Below are positions 41,658 through 51,213 of a stretch of DNA of 64,000 nt, one piece after another. The stretch is taken from positions 24,472 to 88,471 of the forward strand of contig CACIRC010000003.1 of assembly GCA_902588895.1 (NCBI GenBank), read 5' to 3'. The DNA comes from an uncultured Pelagibacteraceae bacterium (GTDB lineage: Bacteria; Pseudomonadota; Alphaproteobacteria; Pelagibacterales; Pelagibacteraceae). The translations under genes were made by a program, and so were the position numbers. Within the stretch, counting starts at the first letter, position 1. Every line of letters begins with the position of its first letter. The notes under the pieces were generated by a model that made no database searches, was not told the origin of the DNA, and saw only the letters and a list, made by a program, of their open reading frames with translations.

Positions 41658-42709
41658 TAATTTTTGACTATCTCGTTAAAAACTTTAATACCTTGCTTAA
41701 CTTCATTAACATCATGAATTCTTAAAATCTGAATTCCTTGCATTAAAAGATATATTGAAGAGGCCATAGTTCCACCGATCCTTGTTTTGCTATCATTTTT
41801 TTTTGATATATCTTTAATAAATCTTTTTCTTGAATTCCCTACTAGTATAGGAAAACCTAATGAATGAAAAATAGAAACACCTCTTATAAGATTCATATTA
41901 TGTTTCAAATTTTTTCCAAATCCAATTCCAGGATCTAAAATTATATTATTATGATTAATACCCTTAGATCGTATTAACTTAATCCTATCTTCAAAATAAT
42001 CATATATATCTAATAATTCATTTTTATATTTCGCTTTTTTTTGCATATTTTCTGGTGTCCCAACTGAATGCTGTATTATAAATGGAATTTTATACTTTTT
42101 TAAAATATTAATTGTTTTGGGATCATAACTTAATCCTGAAACATCATTAATAAGTTTAACTCCCATTCTAATACCATTTTCCATAATTGTTGACTTTCTT
42201 GTGTCTAAAGATATTGGTATTTTTTTTACAATTAATTTTAAGATCTTATTAATTCTATTCCATTCTTGCTTTTCATTTACAGGCTTCGACCCTGGTCTTG
42301 TAGACTCCCCACCAATATCTACTATGGATGCACCACTTTTGTATAAACTAATAGCATGAGTGATGCCTTTATTTTTTTTATTAAATTTTCCTCCATCCGA
42401 AAAACTGTCGGGTGTAAGATTTAATACTCCTAAAATATTTGGAATTTTTTTAAAATTAAAATTGGAAAAATTTATTTTTTTTGAACTTATTTTTTTAATA
42501 TCTACATTTATTTTTTTTTTTAATTGATTTGGTAATTTCTTGATTTGATTTATAGAAATTCTTCTGATCTTTTTTCTTGTAATAATTTCAACCTGGTCAA
42601 AAGATATTTCTTTAATTTGATGTAACGGAATCGATTTTTTTTTATTTACTAAAATTTTTGATTGATTACCAAAGTAGAAATTACACGCTCTTGTGTAATA
42701 TCTTTGCAT
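41657..42709 (-). CDS. folP: Dihydropteroate synthase with N-terminal extension
   Basis: Joins p-aminobenzoate to the pterin diphosphate in folate synthesis. The catalytic barrel starts near residue 89 with ILGVLNLTPDSFSDGGKF. Loop 2 IVDIGGESTRPGS is at about 129-141, SLDTRKS at about 172-178, INDVSG at about 190-195, LDPGIGFGKN at about 258-267 and GNSRKRFI at about 288-295. The first 88 residues are a basic extension with no counterpart in ordinary 270-280 residue enzymes, and I do not recognise it. It lies between ftsH (6 nt) and glmM. Confidence 0.95.
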   Translation of the reverse strand: MQRYYTRACNFYFGNQSKILVNKKKSIPLHQIKEISFDQVEIITRKKIRRISINQIKKLPNQLKKKINVDIKKISSKKINFSNFNFKKIPNILGVLNLTPDSFSDGGKFNKKNKGITHAISLYKSGASIVDIGGESTRPGSKPVNEKQEWNRINKILKLIVKKIPISLDTRKSTIMENGIRMGVKLINDVSGLSYDPKTINILKKYKIPFIIQHSVGTPENMQKKAKYKNELLDIYDYFEDRIKLIRSKGINHNNIILDPGIGFGKNLKHNMNLIRGVSIFHSLGFPILVGNSRKRFIKDISKKNDSKTRIGGTMASSIYLLMQGIQILRIHDVNEVKQGIKVFNEIVKN

Positions 42710-42715
42710 TATTTA

Positions 42716-44623
42716 TTAATGAACAATTTTAGGTTTCAAACCCATAGCACCCAAAGCTGAGTCTTGATCATCTTTTGTTTCTGGATTATCTAAAACTTTA
42801 TCTTTAGGATATAAATTTTTATTAATTATGTTCTCTATTTCTTCACCAGTTAATGTTTCGTATGTTATTAGAGCTTTAGCGATTTTATGTAAGTCATCTA
42901 TTTTTTCTGTCAAAATTTTCTTAGCTTGATTATATCCTTCATCAACAAGTTTTCTTATTTCTTTATCAATTTTTTTAGCAACCTCCTCTGAAATCGATTG
43001 AGTTTGCGTAACTGATCTTCCTAAAAATACTTCCTCTTGATTTTCTCCATATTCTACTGGACCCATTTCTTCACTCATGCCATATTTAGTTACCATAGCT
43101 CTTGCGAGTTGTGTAGCTTGGTTAATATCTGAACCACTTCCACCACCTGCCCCAGTTGATATATTGTCTTTTCCAAATATTAATTCTTCAGCAACTCTTC
43201 CTCCAAAACAAACTGCCAATCTTGCCTTTAAATATTTTATTGAGTAACCATGTTTATCTCTCTCTGGTAAATTCATTACCATTCCAAGAGCTCTTCCTCT
43301 TGGTATAATAGTAGCTTTATGTATTGGGTCGTAGCTAGGCATATTAAACGAAACTAAAGCATGTCCTCCTTCGTGATATGCTGTAAGTTTTTTTTCATCT
43401 TCAGTCATAACCATTGAACGTCTTTCAGCACCCATCATTACTTTGTCTTTAGCTTCTTCAAATTCTAATAATGTTACAATTCTTTTATTTTTTCTTGCTG
43501 CTAATAACGCTGCTTCATTAACAAGATTTGCAAGATCAGCTCCTGAAAAGCCTGGTGTACCTCTTGCTATTGTTCTTAAATTAACATCTGGTGCCATTTT
43601 TATTTTTTTTACGTGAACTTTTAAAATTTTTTCTCTTCCAATAATATCTGGATTTGAAACTACTACCTGTCTATCAAATCTTCCTGGTCTTAATAATGCT
43701 GGATCAAGCACATCTGGTCTGTTTGTTGCAGCAATAATAATAACACCTTCGTTTGTGTCAAAACCATCCATTTCAACTAATAACTGATTTAATGTTTGCT
43801 CTCTTTCATCATTTCCACCACCTAAACCAGCTCCTCTACTTCTCCCCACAGCATCAATTTCATCAATAAAGATTATACATGGAGAATTTTTCTTACCTTG
43901 TTCAAACATGTCTCTTACTCTAGATGCTCCTACTCCTACGAACATCTCTACAAAATCTGAACCCGAAATAGTGAAAAACGGAACTCCTGCTTCCCCAGCA
44001 ATTGCTCTTGCTAACAAAGTTTTTCCTGTTCCTGGAGGACCAACAAGCAGAGCACCTCTAGGAATTTTACCACCCAACCTACTAAATTTTTTTGGATCTT
44101 TTAAGAACTCTACTATTTCTTCTACTTCTTCTTTAGCTTCCTCTACACCAGCAACATCATTAAAAGTAACTTTTCCTTTTAACTCATTCATCATTTTAGC
44201 TTTTGATTTTCCAAATCCCATTGCACCACCTTTGCCACCTTGCATTTGTCTCATAAAGAAAATCCATACTGCAATAAGCAGTAACATCGGGAACCATGAT
44301 AAGAGCACACCAAACAATGAAGGCATTTTTTCGTCGAGAGGTGCTGCTGAAATACTTACACCTTTCTCTGATAATTTTTCTATAAGATTTGGATCATTAG
44401 GAGCATAGGTTGAAAAAGAATTTCCATTTGAATAAACACCTTTAATATTATTTCCTTGGATCTCAACTTTCAGAACCTCACCGTTCTCAACTGAATTTAA
44501 AAAATCTGAAAATATAATTTGATTTCCACCCCTAATATTAGACTGAGGATTTTTAAACATGTTATAAAGACCTATAGTTAAAAAAACTATAATTCCCCAC
44601 ATTGCGAGATTTTTTAAATTCAT
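42716..44623 (-). CDS. ftsH: ATP-dependent zinc metalloprotease FtsH
   Basis: Membrane AAA+ protease degrading unassembled membrane proteins and regulatory substrates. 635 residues. Two membrane helices (about 5-22 and 107-125) flank the periplasmic domain. AAA domain: Walker A GPPGTGKT (about 194-201), Walker [12 protein letters not shown] (about 250-260), arginine-finger region [10 protein letters not shown]. The zinc site HEGGH is at about 415-419, with Gly instead of the usual Ala inside HExxH, which should not affect metal binding. HflK and HflC, its regulators, are encoded at 14047-16021. Confidence 0.98.
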   Translation of the reverse strand: MNLKNLAMWGIIVFLTIGLYNMFKNPQSNIRGGNQIIFSDFLNSVENGEVLKVEIQGNNIKGVYSNGNSFSTYAPNDPNLIEKLSEKGVSISAAPLDEKMPSLFGVLLSWFPMLLLIAVWIFFMRQMQGGKGGAMGFGKSKAKMMNELKGKVTFNDVAGVEEAKEEVEEIVEFLKDPKKFSRLGGKIPRGALLVGPPGTGKTLLARAIAGEAGVPFFTISGSDFVEMFVGVGASRVRDMFEQGKKNSPCIIFIDEIDAVGRSRGAGLGGGNDEREQTLNQLLVEMDGFDTNEGVIIIAATNRPDVLDPALLRPGRFDRQVVVSNPDIIGREKILKVHVKKIKMAPDVNLRTIARGTPGFSGADLANLVNEAALLAARKNKRIVTLLEFEEAKDKVMMGAERRSMVMTEDEKKLTAYHEGGHALVSFNMPSYDPIHKATIIPRGRALGMVMNLPERDKHGYSIKYLKARLAVCFGGRVAEELIFGKDNISTGAGGGSGSDINQATQLARAMVTKYGMSEEMGPVEYGENQEEVFLGRSVTQTQSISEEVAKKIDKEIRKLVDEGYNQAKKILTEKIDDLHKIAKALITYETLTGEEIENIINKNLYPKDKVLDNPETKDDQDSALGAMGLKPKIVH

Positions 44624-44686
44624 AGGTTTAAAATAAGAATTATTATTAAATTAACAAGTGACAAAATATCAGTTATTTCATCAACT

Positions 44687-45715
44687 TTAACGCTCTTTTG
44701 ATACTATAACTGAATTATTTACCCTCTTTATTACACAGTTTCCTAAAGTGGTCTTGAATAAGTTATCATTTTTAATTTGATATATTAATTTGTCGATTTT
44801 TTTTCCTCTTACTGGATAGTATTTTTTACCAACACTTTTAAGCACCTCTGTGAGGGACCGAAAAACTACTTCCTCTGGCTGAAGAAAAAAATTTTTATTC
44901 AAAATAACAAACTTATTAATGTTTGAATTTGTTGAATTGTCTTTTAAATTTTTTTCTACAAAGTATTTAATTGACTCATTAGCAAATTTTAAATTTTTAA
45001 TCGTTAGATTAAATTTATCATTATCCAATCCCTCTAATTCCAAATTTTTTATAAAATTTCTAATTTTTACTCTTTTAAATTCATCGTTTTTATTCGAGGG
45101 ATCTTCAACATAATTTTTAAAAATTTTTTTTGTAATGTATTCTAAATTTTGTTTGGAAAATTTTAACAAAGGTCTAATCAAATTAATATTTTGTAGATTA
45201 GTTTTTTGATCAAATGAAACCATGCCATTTAAACCACTGCCTCTCAAAATTCTAATAAAAAAATTCTCTATTAAATCATCCTTATGATGACCTAATAAAA
45301 TATTATTTATTTTTAATTTTTTTGCCTTATTGGTCATGAGCACATATCTTTTATCTCTTGCAACAGACTGAATATTACTTTTTGGTTTTTTTCCAACCCA
45401 GGTTAAAATCTCAAGATTAGTAGACAATTTTTTTAGAAGTAATTTTACAAATTTTGCCTCTTTTGTTGAATTATTTCTAAGTTTGTGATCAACATGCAAA
45501 TATCTTACTTTTAGATGTTTTTTGATTGAATAAATTTTTGATAAAAAACATAAAGCTAGACTGTCTGGTCCACCAGAAACTGCAACTATAAAATCCTCGT
45601 TTAATTTAAGATTTTTTTCAAATTTTTTATAAATTTTAGAAGTTTGTTTATCTTTTAATTGATTTAATAAAAACTTATGAGTCTTGTTTGGTGCATTCAA
45701 ATTTTTTGGACTCAT
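44687..45715 (-). CDS. tilS: tRNA(Ile)-lysidine synthase
   Basis: Adds lysine to C34 of tRNA-Ile(CAU) so that it reads AUA instead of AUG. 342 residues. The N-type ATP pyrophosphatase loop SGGPDSLALCF is at about 47-57, YLHVDHKLRNNSTKEA at about 75-90, and GHHKDDLIENFFIRILRGSGL at about 140-160. The C-terminal domain is short. The start ATG at 45715 lies 41 bp inside the end of cpoB, and no later ATG precedes the catalytic loop, so the overlap seems real. It is upstream of ftsH, the common tilS-ftsH order. Confidence 0.94.
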   Translation of the reverse strand: MSPKNLNAPNKTHKFLLNQLKDKQTSKIYKKFEKNLKLNEDFIVAVSGGPDSLALCFLSKIYSIKKHLKVRYLHVDHKLRNNSTKEAKFVKLLLKKLSTNLEILTWVGKKPKSNIQSVARDKRYVLMTNKAKKLKINNILLGHHKDDLIENFFIRILRGSGLNGMVSFDQKTNLQNINLIRPLLKFSKQNLEYITKKIFKNYVEDPSNKNDEFKRVKIRNFIKNLELEGLDNDKFNLTIKNLKFANESIKYFVEKNLKDNSTNSNINKFVILNKNFFLQPEEVVFRSLTEVLKSVGKKYYPVRGKKIDKLIYQIKNDNLFKTTLGNCVIKRVNNSVIVSKER

Positions 45716-46682
45716 ATTTTGCTTTTTGTATTACAGACTGATTTGCATTAGGATATTGTAATTCTACACCATTTATCATTTTACATCCTTGATCTTTTTC
45801 ACCAATTTGAACCATTGATACTCCAAGTTTTAATAGATTAATCGGAGCTTTTTTTCCTCTGGGATATTTTTGGTAACCCTCTAAATAAGCAGATGCTGCA
45901 TCAGTATATAATTGTCTTATTCTGAATGTTTCTGCGTACCAATATTGTGCGCTACCTGCTAACTCATGATCAGGGTTAGATAAAACAAATTCCCTAAATG
46001 CTCTTTCTGCTGTGCTATAGTCTCCAACTTTTAAAAAACTCGTTGCAAATTCATATTGCTTCTCTGCATTTAAGTCCTGAGGAAGTATTTTTTCTTCAGA
46101 CTGAAAGGTTTCTGTTACAATTGAAGCTGTAGTATCAACAGATTGAATTTGTTGTGAAGTTTCATTTGTTTCTGTATCCTGATATGAAATTGTTCCTAAA
46201 TCTTGAGGTTGCGAACTTCCAGGCAAATCTTTTTGCTCAACTGTTTTTGGCTTTGAACTTAATTGATTTCCTTGACTACTTATATTTCCAGAGCTAATGT
46301 TATTCTCTATATCTTGAAATCTTATTTGATTATCTGCTTGAATTTTTGAAACACGGGTAGATAATTTATCCAACTTAAAATTTATTTCTTCAAATTTATT
46401 AGTGAGTTCTCTAAACTGATCCTCAACCTCAGATAATTTTAATAAATGTCTAGTTAAAACATCTTCCGAATTTTGATCCAAGTCTGAAACTGTACTATCA
46501 TTGTTATCTGCTTTCACTTCTATAGATCCAGAATAAACTGCTCTTTCAAGAGTTTTAAGATCGTTTTTTATTATTTCCAATATTTCATAAATATTATGAT
46601 TATCTGCAAAAGAAATATTAATAAAAACTAAATTTAAGATTAAAAATAATTTTAAAATTACTAATTTAAATATGAGCATCAT
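45675..46682 (-). CDS. cpoB: Tol-Pal system protein CpoB (YbgF-like)
   Basis: Periplasmic protein coordinating Tol-Pal constriction with septal peptidoglycan synthesis. A signal peptide (about 1-26, ending SFA) is followed by a coiled-coil segment (about 75-125), a low-complexity Gln/Ser/Thr linker (about 130-195) and C-terminal TPR repeats from about 208 (QYEFATSFLKVGDYSTAERAF..., YWYAETFRIRQLYTDAASAYLEGYQKYP broken over about 240-280). It is separated from pal by an intervening terminator, which suggests partial read-through or its own promoter. Confidence 0.92.
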   Translation of the reverse strand: MMLIFKLVILKLFLILNLVFINISFADNHNIYEILEIIKNDLKTLERAVYSGSIEVKADNNDSTVSDLDQNSEDVLTRHLLKLSEVEDQFRELTNKFEEINFKLDKLSTRVSKIQADNQIRFQDIENNISSGNISSQGNQLSSKPKTVEQKDLPGSSQPQDLGTISYQDTETNETSQQIQSVDTTASIVTETFQSEEKILPQDLNAEKQYEFATSFLKVGDYSTAERAFREFVLSNPDHELAGSAQYWYAETFRIRQLYTDAASAYLEGYQKYPRGKKAPINLLKLGVSMVQIGEKDQGCKMINGVELQYPNANQSVIQKAKYESKKFECTKQDS

Positions 46683-46712
46683 TTAAATTAGATTTATGAT
46701 TATAAAAATGGC

Positions 46713-46752
46713 AAAAAAAAGACCCTAAATCCAATAAAGGTTTTAGGGTCTT
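46713..46752 (-). terminator. Rho-independent terminator after pal
   Basis: On the minus strand, AAGACCCTAAA (46752-46742) pairs perfectly with TTTAGGGTCTT (46729-46719) around a 12-nt loop and is followed by a run of eight T (46720-46713). It lies between the pal stop and the cpoB start, so it separates the abundant Pal lipoprotein message from cpoB-tilS-ftsH. Confidence 0.85.
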
Positions 46753-46765
46753 AAATTTTAAATAA

Positions 46766-47257
46766 TTAATTTGCTTTAACAGTTACTGATCTTCTGTTTT
46801 TTGACCAAGCTAATGGGTTTGAACCAGAGTCAACTGGTCTCTCCTTACCATAACTTAATACTGTAATTCTGTCAGAAGATATTCCGTAAGTCATTAAATA
46901 GTCTTTAGCTGCATTTGCTCTTCTTTCACCAAGAGCCAAGTTGTATTCTCTTGTTCCTCTTTCGTCAGCATGCCCTTCAAGAACTACATTTATGTTTGGA
47001 TTCTTTCTTAACCAAGCTGCTTGGGCTCTTAATGTTTCTCTTGATGCAGTTGTTAATATGGACTCATTTGTTGCAAAGAAAACTCTGTCTGGAACACCAT
47101 CAGCTAAATATTCAACTGTGTCTGTTCCTGTGTAAACATCACCTTGCATTTGACCTTGAACGTCTGTTGCCACTTCTTTTTTAGTTGCACATGCAGATAG
47201 CACTAAGCAAGCTGTTAATACTAAAAGTGTGTTTTTTAAAATTTTGTTTAATCTCAT
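46766..47257 (-). CDS. pal: Peptidoglycan-associated lipoprotein Pal
   Basis: Outer-membrane lipoprotein that binds peptidoglycan through its OmpA-like domain. From the ATG at 47257 it is 163 residues. The lipobox LSAC follows a hydrophobic signal (about 8-22) with lipidated Cys at about 23. The OmpA-like domain has VVLEGHADERGTREYNLALGERRA split over about 90-115, with the conserved Asp and Arg that hold diaminopimelate. An upstream in-frame ATG at 47320 would add 21 residues before a normal signal peptide. AAGGAGC just before 47257 decides for the shorter form. It is followed by a strong terminator. Confidence 0.96.
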   Translation of the reverse strand: MRLNKILKNTLLVLTACLVLSACATKKEVATDVQGQMQGDVYTGTDTVEYLADGVPDRVFFATNESILTTASRETLRAQAAWLRKNPNINVVLEGHADERGTREYNLALGERRANAAKDYLMTYGISSDRITVLSYGKERPVDSGSNPLAWSKNRRSVTVKAN

Positions 47258-47354
47258 TAAATTGCTCCTTGCTGCTAATTTCAATTTCTTAACTTTTTCA
47301 CAACTAAATAGAGGTTTCAAGTCTAAAAATCAAGAAATTTACAAAAATTAATCT

Positions 47355-48695
47355 TTAATTACTTAATAAAGATGACCATGATGGGTCTGAAGCATCTGTT
47401 GGTGTCTTTATTTGCCTTTCATTATAACCCGTTAAATCTATAGACCACAATTTTGCAGAAAAGCCTTCTCCTTTGGAGTTAGTTTTTGTCTCTCTATAAA
47501 ATATTAATACCCTTCCATTTGGAGACCAAGATGGCGCCTCTTGATAATAATTTTCAGTTAACAATCTTTCACCACTTCCATCGGTTCTCATTACGCCTAT
47601 ATAAAATTTACCTTTATGTAATTTTGTAAATGCAATTAAATCTCCTCTCGGAGACCATACAGGTGTTCCATATAAACCGTTACCAAAAGAAATTCTTTTT
47701 ACATCACTTCCATCATTCTTCATTACATAAATTTGCTGATAACCACTTCTATCAGAATTAAATGTAATATATTTTCCATCAGGAGAATAAGATGGGGAAG
47801 TGTCAATTGATGGATGATTTGTAATTTTTTCAACAATTCTATTTTCTAAATCCATAGTATAAATATCTGACTTTCCGTCTTTAGCAAAACTCATAATTAT
47901 TTTTTTACCGTCAGGTGAAAAACGTGGTGCAAATGTCATTCCAGGAAAATCTCCAACTACCTCTTGTGTACCAGTTTCTATGTCTAATAAATAAACCCTT
48001 GGCATATTTTTGAAGTAAGACAAATAGGTTACCATTTGACTTGCTGGATTAAATCGTGGTGTTAAAACTAACTCATTCCCTAATGTCAAAAATTTATTAT
48101 TTGCTCCGTCTTGATCCATGATTGCTAATTTTTTTATTCTTTGTGTTTTTGGTCCTTCTTCTGATACATAAATTATTCTTGTATCAAAATAACCTTTTTC
48201 TCCAGTCAATCTTTCGTAAACTTTATCAGAAATAATATGTCCTACCCTTCTCCAATTGTTTGGGACTGTAGTAAAAGCTAAAGCCATCATTTCTTTGGCA
48301 GCTAAAACATCCCATAATCGAAACTCAACTCTTAATTTATCGTCAACATAATTTACTTTACCAGTAATGAGTGCTTGAGCTTTAATTAAATTCCAATCTT
48401 CAAATCTTGGTTTTAAATTTGCAATATCAGGAGCTTGTAAAAAAGCCTTTTTATCAAGAGGGTTAAATAATCCTGAAGTCCTCAAATTGTTCTCAACAAT
48501 ATTTGATATTTCAGAACCAATATTTTCTTTTTTAAGTATTTTTTCAAAACCTTTTCTAGACTCTTCATCAATTGATAGTGGGGAAACTGCTAATGGAAGT
48601 GGATTTAAATTTCCTCGAGTTATATCAACTTCTATTAAAGCATTTGCATTGATAGGTATTAATATGAATAATAAAATTAAAATTTTTTTTGTCAT
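47355..48695 (-). CDS. tolB: Tol-Pal system periplasmic protein TolB
   Basis: 446 residues. A signal peptide (about 1-19, ending ANA) precedes an N-terminal alpha/beta domain (about 25-170), then a six-bladed propeller built from WD40-like/PD40 repeats. These are recognisable as recurrent [24 protein letters not shown] and WSPNGRVL motifs from about residue 255 onward. It binds Pal and relays TolQRA energy to the outer membrane. It is downstream of tolA (9 nt) and upstream of pal (97 nt). Confidence 0.97.
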   Translation of the reverse strand: MTKKILILLFILIPINANALIEVDITRGNLNPLPLAVSPLSIDEESRKGFEKILKKENIGSEISNIVENNLRTSGLFNPLDKKAFLQAPDIANLKPRFEDWNLIKAQALITGKVNYVDDKLRVEFRLWDVLAAKEMMALAFTTVPNNWRRVGHIISDKVYERLTGEKGYFDTRIIYVSEEGPKTQRIKKLAIMDQDGANNKFLTLGNELVLTPRFNPASQMVTYLSYFKNMPRVYLLDIETGTQEVVGDFPGMTFAPRFSPDGKKIIMSFAKDGKSDIYTMDLENRIVEKITNHPSIDTSPSYSPDGKYITFNSDRSGYQQIYVMKNDGSDVKRISFGNGLYGTPVWSPRGDLIAFTKLHKGKFYIGVMRTDGSGERLLTENYYQEAPSWSPNGRVLIFYRETKTNSKGEGFSAKLWSIDLTGYNERQIKTPTDASDPSWSSLLSN

Positions 48696-48704
48696 TTATA
48701 TATA

Positions 48705-49568
48705 CTATCCTTCTAACATCTCTCTTGCATCAAAATTTAATTGTAATTCTTTCCATCTTTCATATCCAGTTGTTGGAACTCTTAATGGCTGGCATAACTT
48801 GACAGCTCTCAAAGCACTTTCTGCTAAAACCTTATAAAATCCTTGGCCTGGTTTATTCATTCTTGCATGGTCCAAAATTTCTGTTTTTGATACTGTCCCA
48901 TCAGGTTTTAATTTTAACTTTATTCTTACCAAGAGATTTTCATTATATGGTAAACCTAATGGAATACTCCAACACCCAAATATTTGTGCCTTAAGAGCAT
49001 CCTCTTCGCTTAGTGTAAGACCTGTATTTTCTACATTTCTTTCTTGATCTTGAGTAATGTCATCATTTGTTTTTAAAACTTCTGCACTCTCTTCTTTTGA
49101 TTTATCAATTAAAGCAGCAATATTATTTGGATCGAACAAATCTTTTTTTTCAAATTCTGATACCTGTTTAACTTCATCATCTACTTTTTCAGGATTTTGT
49201 TTTTTTTCCTCTTTGGTTTCGACTTTTTTTAAAGTTTTATCTGGAAGTGGAATTGCTTCAGGTGTTTCATTCTCTATTTTTTTATTATTTTGATCAGGAG
49301 CGAGAACGGTTTTTGTTTTCGTTTTTTCTACTTTTTTTGGTGGAGCTTGTTCTGAAACAAGTTTTTTTTCTTTCTCTTTTACTTTCTCAATTATTTTTTT
49401 AGCCTTAGGTGCGAATGGAATATTAGTTTTTTCTGCTATTTGAATTAGCTCAACTGATACAATTGGTGGAATATCAAGTGGTTTCTTTGCTAAAAAAGGT
49501 AGGCTCATAGCTGTAATAAAAATTAACAAAGCATGTAAAGCAGAAGAAATAATTAAACTTCTATTCAC
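48705..49568 (-). CDS. tolA: TolA-like energy-transducing protein
   Basis: 287 residues with the TolA/TonB layout. One N-terminal membrane helix (about 5-26) precedes a long Lys/Glu/Pro-rich periplasmic spacer (about 55-165). The C-terminal domain (about 190-285) includes IFGCWSIPLGLPYNENLLVRIKLKL and ALRAVKLCQPLRVP, typical of alphaproteobacterial TolA/TonB C-terminal domains. Spacer composition differs from its neighbours only because of its low complexity. Position between tolR and tolB supports the call. Confidence 0.9.
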   Translation of the reverse strand: MNRSLIISSALHALLIFITAMSLPFLAKKPLDIPPIVSVELIQIAEKTNIPFAPKAKKIIEKVKEKEKKLVSEQAPPKKVEKTKTKTVLAPDQNNKKIENETPEAIPLPDKTLKKVETKEEKKQNPEKVDDEVKQVSEFEKKDLFDPNNIAALIDKSKEESAEVLKTNDDITQDQERNVENTGLTLSEEDALKAQIFGCWSIPLGLPYNENLLVRIKLKLKPDGTVSKTEILDHARMNKPGQGFYKVLAESALRAVKLCQPLRVPTTGYERWKELQLNFDAREMLEG

Positions 49569-49573
49569 TTTAA

Positions 49574-49990
49574 TTACCTTTGTTTATATGGTTCCGAAAT
49601 CAATGCTACTTTAGTAAAACCAGATCCTGATAGTAATCCCATTATTTCTAAAACTCTTCCATAATTTATAGTTTTATCACCTCTAACATAAATTCTGGTA
49701 TCAGTTCTATTTTTTGAAACCGCTAAAACCTTTGCAATAATATTATCGTATTCAACTTTTGCTTCTTGAATAAAAATTTCACCTTTTGCGTTAATTGAAA
49801 GTGTTAGAGGTTCTGACTCTTCTGGCAAAGAGTCTGCTGAACTTTCTGGTAAATCAACTTGCACGCCAACAGTTAACAGTGGTGCTGTGACCATAAAAAT
49901 TATTAATAATACAAGCATTACATCCACAAAAGGAGTAACATTTATTTCACTCATTGGTTCTTTAGAAGAACGATTTAATTTAAATGCCAT
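49574..49990 (-). CDS. tolR: Tol-Pal system proton-channel protein TolR (ExbD family)
   Basis: 138 residues. The N-terminal MSEINVTPFVDVMLVLLIIF segment (about 13-32) is the single membrane helix with the essential Asp that carries protons. The periplasmic domain includes VQVDLPESSADSLPEESEPL and the C-terminal YGRVLEIMGLLSGSGFTKVALISE. It abuts tolQ with no gap. Confidence 0.96.
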   Translation of the reverse strand: MAFKLNRSSKEPMSEINVTPFVDVMLVLLIIFMVTAPLLTVGVQVDLPESSADSLPEESEPLTLSINAKGEIFIQEAKVEYDNIIAKVLAVSKNRTDTRIYVRGDKTINYGRVLEIMGLLSGSGFTKVALISEPYKQR

Positions 49991-50665
49991 TTAAATAATT
50001 GTTAAAAATCTTTTTGAAAAATTTTCTAATTTTTCTGAATATTTTTTGGCATCATTATTGAATTTATTGTATGCCACTACTGCTGGTATTGCAGCCAATA
50101 GACCAAGTGCAGTTGCAAATAAAGCTTCGGCTATTCCCGGCGCAACGATCGCGAGACTTGTGTTTCTTGAAATAGCTATAGATTGAAAAGAATTCATAAT
50201 TCCCCAAACAGTGCCAAACAATCCAATAAATGGTGCTGTTGAGCCTACCGTTGCCAAAAAAGTAAAACCTTTTTCGATTTTTGTCATTTGTTTTTCAATT
50301 CCAGCTTCTAAAGATGCGCTCATTCTTTCACTTAAGTTAGTTCTCGTTTTTTTTTTAAGTAATCCTTCCATTGCATCTTGAAACACAAGTGACATTGGAT
50401 CCTCAAGTTTACTAGGTAAACTATTGTAAAAAGTTTCAGCAGATTTAGAATTCCAGAATTTTTCCTCAAATTCTTCTGAAGATTTAGTTATTTTTTTAAA
50501 TAAACGAAACTTTTCAATAATTACAGCCCAAGAATATATTGAGCACAATATAAGTATAATCATTACAGACTTAACAATTATGTCTGCTCTAAAAAATAAA
50601 CTGGATAATGAAAAATCAGTATTTGTTCCTAATTCAACTGCTTTTGCTGCTATATCTGCTTCCAT
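49991..50665 (-). CDS. tolQ: Tol-Pal system motor protein TolQ (ExbB/MotA family)
   Basis: 224 residues with three membrane helices (about 28-48, 128-150, 165-190). It shows the conserved FLATVGSTAPFIGLFGTVWGIM (split at about 135-156) and GIAEALFATALGLLAAIPAVVAYN (about 177-200) of the proton-channel family. With TolR it forms the proton-driven motor acting on TolA. It is first of tolQ-tolR-tolA-tolB, 53 nt after the RuvC-like gene. Confidence 0.97.
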   Translation of the reverse strand: MEADIAAKAVELGTNTDFSLSSLFFRADIIVKSVMIILILCSIYSWAVIIEKFRLFKKITKSSEEFEEKFWNSKSAETFYNSLPSKLEDPMSLVFQDAMEGLLKKKTRTNLSERMSASLEAGIEKQMTKIEKGFTFLATVGSTAPFIGLFGTVWGIMNSFQSIAISRNTSLAIVAPGIAEALFATALGLLAAIPAVVAYNKFNNDAKKYSEKLENFSKRFLTII

Positions 50666-50718
50666 GCTTACTCATCACACGTAAATGTGTCATGATTTTG
50701 TCTATTAATTTAAATTGA

Positions 50719-51213
50719 TTATTCCTCTTTTTGATAAGTTTCGTAGAAAAAACTAGCTATTAGAATAGCATCTGCCTTGTTATTATCTTTTTTTTTTGAC
50801 AATTGTGATGAAAAATATGGAAAAATTTCAATAGCTCTTGTTCTGCTCGCATCTTTTTCTGAATTAATAAGATTAAAATATTTTTTCCACTTAGCAGGCC
50901 TAACATAATAAACAGGTAAATGCATTGCGCTGCATATTCCTTTTAAAATACCAAAAGATTGACCAAAATTAAACATACTAGTAACGCCTTGGCCAGGCAT
51001 TGCAGAAACTTGTTCAATCACAACCTTTATATTTTTTTTATCAAATTTGATTATCCTTTCACTAATTTCATTAAATATTTGAGCACCATTTACTTGTCGC
51101 TTATTCTTCTTGCCATCTGTCATGGTTGGCATTTCTATTACATCTTTTATTATACCGTCCTGAAAAAAACAAATAGATCCTGAGATACCTGGATCAATTC
51201 CAATAATCATCAT
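50719..51213 (-). CDS. RuvC-like Holliday junction nuclease, phage-type sequence
   Basis: 164 residues with the RNase H-like RuvC core. GIDPG supplies Asp7, VVIEQ supplies Glu67, and KADAILIA supplies Asp148. Other blocks, such as QVSAMPGQGVTSMFNFGQSFG (split at about 68-88) and RPAKWKKYF (about 105-113), match the RuvC-like proteins of phages and some bacteria rather than E. coli-type RuvC. The fourth acidic or His position near the C-terminus reads Asn. It occupies the usual ruvC place between yebC and the tol genes, but no ruvA or ruvB is here. It starts one base after yebC's stop. Confidence 0.82.
   Translation of the reverse strand: MMIIGIDPGISGSICFFQDGIIKDVIEMPTMTDGKKNKRQVNGAQIFNEISERIIKFDKKNIKVVIEQVSAMPGQGVTSMFNFGQSFGILKGICSAMHLPVYYVRPAKWKKYFNLINSEKDASRTRAIEIFPYFSSQLSKKKDNNKADAILIASFFYETYQKEE

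Noticed and set aside
43908..44408. 166-codon open frame on the plus strand opposite ftsH
   Set aside because: It is the mirror of a strongly conserved ftsH region, has no recognisable domain or ribosome site, and follows ftsH codon structure. AT-rich codon bias makes long antisense frames common here.
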